Origin: Woeseiaceae bacterium
GTDB taxonomy: Bacteria; Pseudomonadota; Gammaproteobacteria; Steroidobacterales; Woeseiaceae
Assembly: GCA_022866645.1 (NCBI GenBank)
Contig: JALHUQ010000454.1
Span: forward strand, 1 to 9,219
Length of the DNA: 9,219 bases
Reading direction: 5' to 3'
Below the pieces are notes generated by a model. It ran no database searches and had not been told where the DNA came from. It saw only the letters and a program-made list of their open reading frames with translations. Below are positions 1-6,348 of the stretch, in pieces (within the stretch, counting starts at the first letter, position 1; each line of letters opens with the position of its first letter). The translations under genes were made by a program, and so were the position numbers.

Positions 1-425
1 AGTTGCGATGGGTCGAGTTGCTCAACGCCACTCGACATCGACCTGTTGAAACGCAATATGTCGCGAACCATTCGATAAAACGGCGGCCGGATAATGTTTC
101 GACGCTGCGCGAACAGCGAATTCAAGGTCGTACCACAGTATTCAATTCCGTCGTCCTCGGCCTGCACACTGAAGCTCATTTCGCTAGGCTGAGATTCCTG
201 ACCGATTTCATCCAGTATGCGAATGAAGTTTGGATAGGTACGATCATTGAAAACAATAAATCCGGTATCGACGGCGTATTCCCGGCCGTTTTCATGAACT
301 GCCACAGTGTTCGTATGACCACCGACGTAAGCGCCCGACTCGAACACTGTTATGTCGTGCTTCGGATGTAATTTGTAGGCCGCGACGTTGCCGGCGATTC
401 CCGCGCCAATAATTGCAATCTTCAT
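1..425 (-). CDS. FAD-dependent amine-oxidase-like oxidoreductase (COG2907 type), N-terminal part
   Basis: Only the first 141 codons are in the window; the gene continues past position 1. The protein opens with a Rossmann beta-alpha-beta dinucleotide site, MKIAIIGAGIAG (GxGxxG at residues 7-12), and an acidic residue at the end of strand 2 (E29 in TVFES), which in this fold binds the FAD ribose. It continues with YVGGHTNTV (33-41) and VDTGFIVFN (52-60), both typical of the predicted NAD/FAD-binding amine-oxidase group that neighbours CFA-like methyltransferases. The start ATG at 425 lies 4 nt after the lipocalin stop, and a GGTGA sequence overlapping that stop serves as a weak ribosome site, so the genes are probably coupled. 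Likely role: a flavin oxidoreductase acting on membrane acyl chains with the methyltransferase. Plant cyclopropane synthases carry a related domain fused to theirs. The exact reaction is unknown. Confidence 0.88.
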   Translation of the reverse strand, partial: MKIAIIGAGIAGNVAAYKLHPKHDITVFESGAYVGGHTNTVAVHENGREYAVDTGFIVFNDRTYPNFIRILDEIGQESQPSEMSFSVQAEDDGIEYCGTTLNSLFAQRRNIIRPPFYRMVRDILRFNRSMSSGVEQLDPSQ

Positions 426-429
426 GACA

Positions 430-960
430 TCACCAGCGCTGCGGAACGCTTTCCAGTAATGAGGTGTCATAGCCGATCGATTCCGCATATGCCACGAGTC
501 GACGATAGTCGGCGTCAGAAATAGTTGGCGTGCGCGCCATTATCCAAATGAAGTCGCGTTTCTGGCGCCCGATAATCGTCTGCGTGTAATCGTCGTCAAG
601 GTAAACGATTCGATAGTCGGCTTTTATCGGCCAAATGAAACGCATTCCCCAGCGCGCGTTCGAATCTTTATCAGTGACGAACGCTTTCGGATTGTATTCC
701 TTGGTCTTGCCATCGAAACCGTCTGCCCTGAAAGTAAAGTTTGTCGCGATAGTTCCATCATCATTCAGACTGTAGGTCTCTACCGCGTTGTGCGCTCCTT
801 TCTCAAGAAACGTCGGGATATTGGCGATGACGTACCAGGGACCCATGAATCGATCCAGGTCCACGTGATCTACTGTTTTCATTTCAGGTCCTTTCGCAGC
901 ACACCCTCCGAGGAGAATAGCGGCAAGGGCAAGGAGCAACGGCCAGCTTCGTATACACAT
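430..960 (-). CDS. blc: Blc-type outer-membrane lipocalin (lipoprotein)
   Basis: A 176-residue bacterial lipocalin, close to the usual Blc length. A hydrophobic signal (residues 5-19) ends in a lipobox, LGGC, with the acylated cysteine at C20, so it is exported and lipid-anchored. The lipocalin GxW motif is GPWY at 40-43 in the first strand. The C-terminal Blc signature is RDFIWIMART at 135-144, followed by the usual helix (150-162). Blc proteins bind lysophospholipids or fatty acids and are linked to envelope stress, which suits a lipid-modification operon. I chose ATG 960 because it follows the upstream stop by 1 nt and puts the signal peptide at the N-terminus; a longer frame from 1026 would bury it and overlap the preceding gene. 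No strong Shine-Dalgarno is visible, so translation is probably coupled. Confidence 0.92.
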   Translation of the reverse strand: MCIRSWPLLLALAAILLGGCAAKGPEMKTVDHVDLDRFMGPWYVIANIPTFLEKGAHNAVETYSLNDDGTIATNFTFRADGFDGKTKEYNPKAFVTDKDSNARWGMRFIWPIKADYRIVYLDDDYTQTIIGRQKRDFIWIMARTPTISDADYRRLVAYAESIGYDTSLLESVPQRW

Positions 961-961
961 A

Positions 962-1618
962 TCAGGACAACTCGTAGCGGATGACGTGGCCGCCTTTGGC
1001 GATCGACTCGAGCGCCAACCACTCATTATCGGCGGAATACCAGATTGTCAGCTCCATTTCGGAGGCGGCAAGCTTGAAGCGGGTTGCTGTTACTGGCTGT
1101 CCACGCACGTTGAGAATCTCGTCACCAAGCGCTTCGACGCGGATGTCCAGGTACTCGCCAGTTTGCGGATTCAGCAATTTTGACTGCTCAAGAATCCCGT
1201 GGTTCCAGTACGCAAATGTCATTACGCAATTCGGTAACTGAACAGGCTCCTCGCCTTTCTCTACCAGAAACCCGGCGCTGCTTTGTGCACCGGACACTTG
1301 AAGATACTTACCGTTGGCATTGGTGTTGGCATCAAACCCCACCAGGCAATCGCCAATCCAGTGTTCCGCCGCGCTATGCTCGTATTGATATGCGCTAATG
1401 AAAAAAATCTTGTAATTGAAGCTGGCCTTGCTCTGCACTTGCTTCTCGCCGCCCGATTCCGAGACACTGAATACGTGTTTCCCGACCTTTTTATCATTCA
1501 GGTAGACATCGAAATCCAGAACGGTGGCCTCACCATCGCTCGCATCGGCCACGGCTGCCGTAGCAAGCGCGGGTCCATACAGGAAGGACAACAGGATAAT
1601 TAGAAACCTGAATTTCAT
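962..1618 (-). CDS. Secreted DUF6134-like protein
   Basis: A 218-residue protein with a Sec signal peptide (hydrophobic 5-19, likely cleavage around residues 19-25). The mature part is mostly alternating beta strands. Notable segments are DFDVYLNDKKVGKHVFSV (35-52), the block CVMTFAYWNHGIL (131-143) with LLNPQTGEYLDI just after, and a DUF3108-like C-terminus ending IWYSADNEWLALES. C91 and C131 could form a periplasmic disulfide. The family assignment to DUF6134 is from memory of these blocks. Its function is unknown; relatives occur beside CFA-like methyltransferases, so a periplasmic or outer-membrane lipid role is plausible. ATG 1618 overlaps the upstream stop as ATGA. A good Shine-Dalgarno, GAGGAG at 1627-1632, lies 8 nt before it, the strongest ribosome site within this operon after the first gene. 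Confidence 0.8.
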   Translation of the reverse strand: MKFRFLIILLSFLYGPALATAAVADASDGEATVLDFDVYLNDKKVGKHVFSVSESGGEKQVQSKASFNYKIFFISAYQYEHSAAEHWIGDCLVGFDANTNANGKYLQVSGAQSSAGFLVEKGEEPVQLPNCVMTFAYWNHGILEQSKLLNPQTGEYLDIRVEALGDEILNVRGQPVTATRFKLAASEMELTIWYSADNEWLALESIAKGGHVIRYELS

Positions 1619-2412
1619 GAATGAGTCTCCTCAATTGCCGCCGGTTCACGACGGGGTCCGGGAAAAAAGGTATTGGTTCGCCGCACGTAATCCACGTACT
1701 CCGGGCGCCTGCCACTGATCGTTTTCTCGAGCATCGCAACGCCGGATACTTTGAGCAGCAGGAAGCTCATCAGTAGCGGCGACACGATGCTCCACCAGCC
1801 ACCGGAGGTGACAGCAAAGCAATAGAAGGCCCACCACATGCAGAACTCACCGAAATAGTTCGGATGACGTGTGTATCGCCAGAACCCGGTATCAAGAACT
1901 TTTCCGCTGCTGTCCTTGCGCGACTTGAACCGGGCGAGCTGGTAATCGCCGCCCGCCTCGAAGACGAAACCCACCAGCCAGAGCGCGACGGCGAAAATAT
2001 CAATCACCGTCAGGGGCGCGTCGACTGCAATAGCCGGTAGTAGCGGCAAGGCGACCAGCCAGGCCAGCACGCCTTGCAATGCAAATACGATGAAAAGGCT
2101 CTTGAATGCGAAACCGGGTTCGTTGTTGGCGCGAATCGTTTGATACCGATAGTCCTCGGGTTCACCCCAGTTTCGCGCGGTAATGTAGACCGACAGGCGC
2201 AGCGACCAGATCACAACGAGCACCAGGACAAGCAGGCCCTTTAATCCAAGTAACGGAGAATCGAACGCAAAGACCAGGGCCGCGATCAGGAAGAACAGCG
2301 ACCACAAACTGTCAACGAAACTAACGTCCTTCTTTACGACGCTGACCAGCCAGCTGAGGACTGCGACGACAAGAATCGCCGATAGTGCTGTTACGTAGGG
2401 ATGCTGGATCAT
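1615..2412 (-). CDS. DUF1295 / steroid 5-alpha-reductase-like membrane protein
   Basis: A 265-residue polytopic protein with about six or seven hydrophobic segments (roughly 6-26, 35-51, 56-75, 105-127, 136-153, 190-222). The family signature is near the C-terminus: GFWRYTRHPNYFGEFCMWW (176-194), followed by a conserved tail with ISGRRPEYVDYVRRT (232-246). This RHPNYFGE block is shared by DUF1295, steroid 5-alpha reductases and isoprenylcysteine methyltransferases, where it helps bind NADPH or SAM. A reductase acting on an unsaturated acyl or lipid substrate in the inner membrane is therefore the best guess; a methyltransferase is the alternative. The start overlaps the DUF2878 stop by one base (TGATG) with no clear Shine-Dalgarno, so it depends on translational coupling. 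Confidence 0.88.
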   Translation of the reverse strand: MIQHPYVTALSAILVVAVLSWLVSVVKKDVSFVDSLWSLFFLIAALVFAFDSPLLGLKGLLVLVLVVIWSLRLSVYITARNWGEPEDYRYQTIRANNEPGFAFKSLFIVFALQGVLAWLVALPLLPAIAVDAPLTVIDIFAVALWLVGFVFEAGGDYQLARFKSRKDSSGKVLDTGFWRYTRHPNYFGEFCMWWAFYCFAVTSGGWWSIVSPLLMSFLLLKVSGVAMLEKTISGRRPEYVDYVRRTNTFFPGPRREPAAIEETHS

Positions 2413-2957
2413 CAGGCGCGCTCAGCAGTCCAGACGCGTCGAGGACCAGGCATACCGTCCAGGTTCTCAGACAACCACATCAGTATCGGCATCATGATCG
2501 CCCAGCCAATCGCCAGGGCCAGAAGAGCCGCGAATTGGTTGGTGAGGACTATGCCACCCAGGGCCTGGCCTCCGAGGTAGGATGCCGGACCTCCGTAGAA
2601 GCCGAAAAGTGCCGCCAATTTGGGTCTGCCGCGTAGCCAGCGCATTGATACGTTCAAGGTCATCCCAAACAACATCCACATCGTAATGATCCAATAGGGA
2701 GCAACGTAGTCGCTGAACAGACCCGCTTTGTAGGTAACCCAGCCAGCGCCGACGAGATAGCTATCAAAGCAAAGACCCATCAGTCCGCAACAGAGAATAA
2801 GCAGCACTTCTTCGAACGGTTTACGCGCTGCGCTCAGGTGCCAGGCGAGCGCAAACAGAGTAGCGAGCGGCCCCAACCACGGCATTTGCTGGGCGCCGCC
2901 GATCACCGACAGCAGCCAGGCGACCTGGAAAACCACAATGTTGGTCAGCAATAACAT
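2412..2957 (-). CDS. DUF2878 family membrane protein
   Basis: A 181-residue inner-membrane protein of unknown function. Hydrophobic segments lie around residues 3-20, 26-42, 48-70, 87-104, 113-134 and 141-160. Family-like features are the N-terminal NIVVFQVAWLLSVIGGA (6-22), an aspartate in the LCFDSYL segment (77-83), the PYW...LFGMTLN...RWL stretch (87-108) and GGPASYLGGQALGG (121-134). DUF2878 genes are recurrent neighbours of CFA-like methyltransferases in gammaproteobacteria, which supports a role in the same lipid pathway. I chose ATG 2957, one base after the methyltransferase stop. The 75 residues that the open frame adds upstream (to 3182) are out-of-frame reading of the methyltransferase gene and lack any membrane or family character. 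Confidence 0.85.
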   Translation of the reverse strand: MLLLTNIVVFQVAWLLSVIGGAQQMPWLGPLATLFALAWHLSAARKPFEEVLLILCCGLMGLCFDSYLVGAGWVTYKAGLFSDYVAPYWIITMWMLFGMTLNVSMRWLRGRPKLAALFGFYGGPASYLGGQALGGIVLTNQFAALLALAIGWAIMMPILMWLSENLDGMPGPRRVWTAERA

Positions 2958-2958
2958 T

Positions 2959-4008
2959 TCAGCGTGCCGACTTCTTGAACAGGTAGTGGCCAACGTACCA
3001 CTCGCGTCCTTCGTCATAGTCGAATAACTCTGCGCAGGCCATGAAGAAAATTCGCCAGCGCTGCCACCACAGCGAGGCATTCTCCTCGCCGTAGCAGTCG
3101 ACAAGAACCGGCATGATGGCGCGTTCATTCTTGTCCATGTTGTCCAGCCATGCATTGCAGGTCCTGGCATAGTGCTGCCCATTCCAGTGCCAGCGGTTGA
3201 CGATGCTGAGGTTCTCGGCGAAGCGTAGCGGCAGCTCTGCGCTGGGCATTATCCCGCCACTAAAAAAATGCCTGCTCATCCAGTCAGCCGGGCCCTTGTC
3301 GATGTATTCATACGGCGTCGTCCGGTGACAGAACACGTGCATGAAAAAGTGGCCATCCGGCAACAGCCACTCGTCAATACGACGAAAAAGCTCGCCATAG
3401 TTGCGCATGTGCTCGAACATCTCTATGGAAACCACTCGATCGAAACGCTGCTCTGTCGCGAAATCATTCATATCGCAGACAACGACGTCCACATTTTGAA
3501 TCGACCGTTTGCGGGCCTGGTCGATTATGAACTCACGTTGTGATGTGGAGTTGGAAACCGATGTAACGGAGACGTTTGGGAAATGTTCCGCGATCCAAAG
3601 CGACAGCGAACCCCAGCCGCAGCCAAGATCCAACACCCGCATGCCGTCCTCGATGCCCGCCCGTTGCACGGTCAATTCAAGTGCGGCGGTCTCAGCCTCC
3701 GACAAGTTACCTTCGCTGTCCCGCCAATAGCAGCAGCTGTATTTGAGGTGGTCTCCCATTACCTGAGAGAAGAAGCTGGCCGGCACTTCGTAGTGCTGCT
3801 CATTCGCTACATCCGGCAGCAGCGCAATGGGTGACTCATTCATCATTGCGACAAATCGATTCGTCGCTCTCGCAGCGTACTCGATATCACCGGAATAAAT
3901 TTCCTTGCGCTTTGCTTCAAGCAGCCGTCGAATGCCGCCCCGTATGACGGAGTCGGGAAGCAGACCTGATTCTGTCCAGCTAACGGCTCGTGCAGTGATG
4001 GCGCGCAT
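2959..4008 (-). CDS. Cyclopropane-fatty-acid-synthase-like SAM methyltransferase
   Basis: A 349-residue SAM-dependent methyltransferase of the CFA synthase group, slightly shorter than E. coli Cfa (382). Numbering from the ATG at 4026 (subtract 6 for the preferred start): HYEVP at 78-82, YSCCYW at 96-101, SAM motif I VLDLGCGWGS at 131-140, IEMFEHM at 201-207, FMHVF at 228-232, and HYARTCNAW at 285-293. By remembered alignment with E. coli Cfa, C98, E205, H230 and Y286 match active-site residues, while the position of I268 is F232. It should transfer methylene or methyl to a phospholipid double bond at the membrane face. Start: ATG 4008 has GGAGG 5 nt upstream; ATG 4026 has no ribosome site and would fall almost on the predicted transcript start. 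First gene of the six-gene operon. Confidence 0.93.
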   Translation of the reverse strand: MRAITARAVSWTESGLLPDSVIRGGIRRLLEAKRKEIYSGDIEYAARATNRFVAMMNESPIALLPDVANEQHYEVPASFFSQVMGDHLKYSCCYWRDSEGNLSEAETAALELTVQRAGIEDGMRVLDLGCGWGSLSLWIAEHFPNVSVTSVSNSTSQREFIIDQARKRSIQNVDVVVCDMNDFATEQRFDRVVSIEMFEHMRNYGELFRRIDEWLLPDGHFFMHVFCHRTTPYEYIDKGPADWMSRHFFSGGIMPSAELPLRFAENLSIVNRWHWNGQHYARTCNAWLDNMDKNERAIMPVLVDCYGEENASLWWQRWRIFFMACAELFDYDEGREWYVGHYLFKKSAR

Positions 4009-4013
4009 GGCGG

Positions 4014-4018
4014 CCTCC
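4014..4018 (-). promoter_or_regulatory. Shine-Dalgarno deciding the methyltransferase start
   Basis: GGAGG on the minus strand lies 5 nt before ATG 4008. The upstream in-frame ATG at 4026 has only an AT-rich stretch before it. This favours a protein six residues shorter than the longest open frame. Confidence 0.75.
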
Positions 4019-4035
4019 AAATTCATTGAGAAATG

Positions 4036-4064
4036 AATATACGGCCGGCAAATGGCGCCAGCAA
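4036..4064 (-). promoter_or_regulatory. Candidate sigma-70-type promoter of the lipid operon
   Basis: On the minus strand TTGCTG (4059-4064, 3 of 6 to TTGACA) is followed after exactly 17 nt by TATATT (4036-4041, 5 of 6 to TATAAT). The predicted start near 4029 would give a leader of about 20 nt to ATG 4008, containing the GGAGG site. The poor -35 box would suit an activated promoter. Confidence 0.5.
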
Positions 4065-4080
4065 TGGCTCACAGCTGTTT

Positions 4081-4095
4081 GTTACATTCCCTTAC
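4081..4095 (-). promoter_or_regulatory. CpxR-like tandem operator upstream of the lipid operon
   Basis: The minus strand reads GTAAGGGAATGTAAC: two GTAA half-sites in direct repeat at a 10-bp period, one helical turn. This resembles the E. coli CpxR box (GTAAA-N5-GTAAA) and OmpR-family sites in general. It ends 16 nt upstream of the predicted -35 box and is centred near -59, a usual place for an activator. The neighbouring regulator gene encodes an OmpR/CpxR-type protein. Assignment to that regulator is inference. Confidence 0.4.
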
Positions 4096-4181
4096 AAATG
4101 GGGCATGCGCCGCGCCGCGCGGCGTCTTAGTCGTTAAACAAGAGAGATTGAAACGGCCTCACAGATCCGCAGAAAAGTCGC

Positions 4182-5519
4182 TCAGACCAGCGGAATTCGG
4201 ACCTCAAAACAGGCGCCGGATTCGGAGTTGTCGCGCAACCTGAGCGAACCGCCGTGTGCCCGAGCGACAAGCGTAGCAAGATACAAGCCCAGTCCCGTTC
4301 CTCCTGACTCGCGGTCCCGCGACCTGTCTCCGCGGTAGAAGGGCTCGCCGATATGTTCCACGTCATCCTCGGGCAGACCGGGCCCATGGTCCCGGACTGT
4401 AAATACAAGATCTGAATCCTCTACGGCGGCGTTCAATTCGACCTTGCCATCTGAAGCTTTTGAGTAACGAAGTGCATTGCTCAAAAGGTTCTTCAATAGC
4501 AGCGTGATACGTCCCTCATCAAGACTCGCCCGCAACCCGCCGTCCTGTTGGCTAACTTGAATTCGATCACTGTCTCTCGAAAAAAAATCGTTCAGCAGCT
4601 CTTTGATCAGATCACTGATCAGCACATTCGTTCGTACCAGTGATGCGTGTCGGACGTTGAGCCGTTCCGCCTCCAGCAGCGCCGCGACTATCTTTTCCAT
4701 TTCGAGAATTTCTTCCCTGAGACTCTCCTTGTCTTCTTTTTTTTGTAGAAACTCGAGCGTTAGTCGCATCCTCGACAACGGCGTCCGCAACTCATGACTG
4801 ATGCCCAATAACAAGGCGCGCTTCGCATCCAGCATACGTTCGACATCAGCCGCCAGCTGATTGATGTCGTTCGCCAAATCTCCCAATTGATCGCTGCGAA
4901 TATTCGCAATCCGATGGTTGAAATTTCCACGACCAATGTGCGCCGAGCCGTCGCGTATCAGATTGATTGGTCGGAACAACCAGTTGACCGCCGCGTACGC
5001 GATCAACAGGAGTGTCAGCCCCATGCCGACAATTAGATAGGTCAGACCAGGGCCGCTGGGCATGTCTGAGATTCTAGGGGTAGAAACGACGATATCGTAA
5101 TCGCCCTGAGTCATTTTCAGGAGTCTGTGATGTTTCCACTCTGCGAATTCAACACCCTGTAACTCGTCCACCCAGGATCCCGGGTCGTCGCTGAACGTTG
5201 GACTCGGAGCGAAATCGAGCTCACTCATTTGCGGAAAGTTCGGATCGGACGCCCAGTCCATATTGGGTCCGGACATTCGGATGTCGACAGGAACACGTTC
5301 CGTTATCCCGATCGCCCGCTCGATGCGCGGCGGTGAACCAATATCATTAAGCACGTAACTCACGTGTAGCGACAAATGACCGCTGATCAGACCTCGAATG
5401 TCATCGCTGTTGTAGACAATCTGAATAGCCTTGAGTGTGCCGAATACAAACAGGCCACCCAGCAAAACGAATATTGCCAGTAACCGAAAGGACAGAGACC
5501 GTGAGAACTTCTTAAGCAT
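4182..5519 (-). CDS. Sensor histidine kinase (CpxA/RstB-like)
   Basis: A 445-residue membrane kinase. Order of parts: TM1 about 12-34, a periplasmic sensor loop about 35-159, TM2 about 160-182, a HAMP linker about 183-235, the H-box SHELRTPLSR (241-250, phosphorylated H242), and the ATPase domain with N-box KNLLSNALRY (343-352), G1 DHGPGLP (377-383), F-box EPFYRG (392-397) and G2 GGTGLGL (406-412). All catalytic motifs are intact. The periplasmic loop is rich in Pro, Asp and aromatic residues (88-130) and I do not recognise it, so the signal is unknown. I chose ATG 5519, which overlaps the regulator's end by 8 nt and places TM1 near the N-terminus; the open frame to 5597 only adds shadow sequence of the regulator gene. 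The kinase phosphorylates the partner regulator encoded just upstream. No terminator separates it from the lipid operon 173 bp downstream. Confidence 0.95.
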   Translation of the reverse strand: MLKKFSRSLSFRLLAIFVLLGGLFVFGTLKAIQIVYNSDDIRGLISGHLSLHVSYVLNDIGSPPRIERAIGITERVPVDIRMSGPNMDWASDPNFPQMSELDFAPSPTFSDDPGSWVDELQGVEFAEWKHHRLLKMTQGDYDIVVSTPRISDMPSGPGLTYLIVGMGLTLLLIAYAAVNWLFRPINLIRDGSAHIGRGNFNHRIANIRSDQLGDLANDINQLAADVERMLDAKRALLLGISHELRTPLSRMRLTLEFLQKKEDKESLREEILEMEKIVAALLEAERLNVRHASLVRTNVLISDLIKELLNDFFSRDSDRIQVSQQDGGLRASLDEGRITLLLKNLLSNALRYSKASDGKVELNAAVEDSDLVFTVRDHGPGLPEDDVEHIGEPFYRGDRSRDRESGGTGLGLYLATLVARAHGGSLRLRDNSESGACFEVRIPLV

Positions 5520-6207
5520 TTTCCGCCGGAACGCCGACGAAAGAGTAACCGCGCCCCCAGATTGTCTGTATGAATCGCGGTGGCTTCGTGGAGTCACCCA
5601 GTTTTTGCCGCAATCGGCTGACCATGATGTCGACGGATCGAGTCAGTAGCGCAGCATCAATGCCACGTAACTCGCTCAAAATTTCATCGCGTGACAATTT
5701 TCGCCCCTGGCGGCGCGCAAGAATCAGAAGTAATTCGTACTCCATAGAAGTCAGCTCAACTACCGTGTCATCGACCAGCACAGACCTCGTTTCTGTATTT
5801 ATGGTGAGACCGTCAAATAACAAGGTTCCCATTACCGAGCCGACTTGCTCCGCTCGGCGAAGCAATGCCTGCACTCGCGCTACGAGCTCCCGAGGTTCAA
5901 AAGGCTTGCCCACATAATCATCCGCACCCAGCTCAAGACCGGAAACTCGATCGATGACGTCGCCCCGGGCGGTAAGCATTATGATCGGTATATTGCTTTT
6001 CTTTCTGACTTCCCTGCAGATATCAAAACCGCTCATACCGGGTAGCATGACATCCAGCAACAGCAAATCGGGTTCCGTTCGGGCCAGTTTTTTGAACCCC
6101 TCTTCTGCATTGAACGCACAGGTGAGCTTAATACCGTAACGCTCGAAATAAGCCTTGAGTAGCTCCGAGTGTTTTTTGTCGTCGTCAATGATCAGGACTT
6201 TGGCCAT
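5512..6207 (-). CDS. OmpR/CpxR-family response regulator
   Basis: A 231-residue two-domain regulator. The receiver domain (1-120) has the acidic pocket D8-D10, phospho-acceptor D52 in LLLLDVMLPG, T79 and K101 in VGKPFEP. The C-terminal winged helix (about 130-226) has the usual ELTSMEYELL element, the recognition-helix region LLTRSVDIMVSRLRQKLG and the closing IQTIWGRGYSFVG hairpin. It is expected to dimerise on phosphorylation and bind tandem direct repeats spaced by one helical turn. First gene of the pair; the kinase start overlaps its stop, so they are coupled. No Shine-Dalgarno precedes ATG 6207, and a TATAGT box sits exactly where it would make the A of ATG the first transcribed base. 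CpxR and RstA are the closest named relatives by pattern; I do not assign a symbol. Confidence 0.95.
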   Translation of the reverse strand: MAKVLIIDDDKKHSELLKAYFERYGIKLTCAFNAEEGFKKLARTEPDLLLLDVMLPGMSGFDICREVRKKSNIPIIMLTARGDVIDRVSGLELGADDYVGKPFEPRELVARVQALLRRAEQVGSVMGTLLFDGLTINTETRSVLVDDTVVELTSMEYELLLILARRQGRKLSRDEILSELRGIDAALLTRSVDIMVSRLRQKLGDSTKPPRFIQTIWGRGYSFVGVPAENA

Positions 6208-6213
6208 ACGATA

Positions 6214-6219
6214 ACTATA
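6214..6219 (-). promoter_or_regulatory. Candidate -10 box giving a leaderless regulator mRNA
   Basis: TATAGT (5 of 6 to TATAAT) on the minus strand is followed by six bases and then ATG 6207. With standard spacing, transcription would begin at or next to the start codon. No good TTGACA-like box occurs 16-18 nt upstream (ATCCTT is there instead), so the promoter is weak or needs help. Confidence 0.35.
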
Positions 6220-6273
6220 CCGGGTGTTGGACGCCTAAGGATCACGCTTTAGCGCGAAGATACTTCTGGAAAC

Positions 6274-6308
6274 AAAAAAAAGCGCTCGATAAGGGGATAT
6301 CGAGCGCT
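6274..6308 (-). terminator. Rho-independent terminator of the DUF4397 lipoprotein gene
   Basis: A perfect 10-bp stem AGCGCTCGAT / ATCGAGCGCT (6281-6290 and 6299-6308) with an 8-nt loop is followed on the minus strand by a run of seven to eight T (6274-6281) and GTTT. It lies 40 nt after the lipoprotein stop and isolates that gene from the regulator-kinase pair downstream. Confidence 0.92.
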
Positions 6309-6348
6309 CCGAACCCTATAGGTTCTTACGGCGTGCCAGGTAATTGAC

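Noticed and set aside
961..1026. Extended lipocalin start at 1026
   Set aside because: It would put 22 polar residues before the lipoprotein signal peptide and overlap the preceding gene; ATG 960 fits the lipobox.
2958..3182. N-terminal extension of the DUF2878 frame
   Set aside because: It overlaps the methyltransferase 3' end in another frame and adds 75 residues without family or membrane character; ATG 2957 gives the normal protein.
4113..4124. Perfect GC palindrome CGCCGCGCGGCG between kinase and methyltransferase genes, as a terminator
   Set aside because: No T run follows on either strand, so intrinsic termination is unlikely; it may only be a GC-rich patch or a weak hairpin.
5520..5597. 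Extended histidine kinase start at 5597
   Set aside because: The extra 26 residues are a shadow of the regulator's winged-helix region; ATG 5519 sits at the usual short overlap.
6239..6244. TGATCC as the -35 box of a ChrR-type ECF sigma promoter before the regulator gene
   Set aside because: No matching CGTAA-like -10 element at the proper spacing; a single hexamer is expected by chance.
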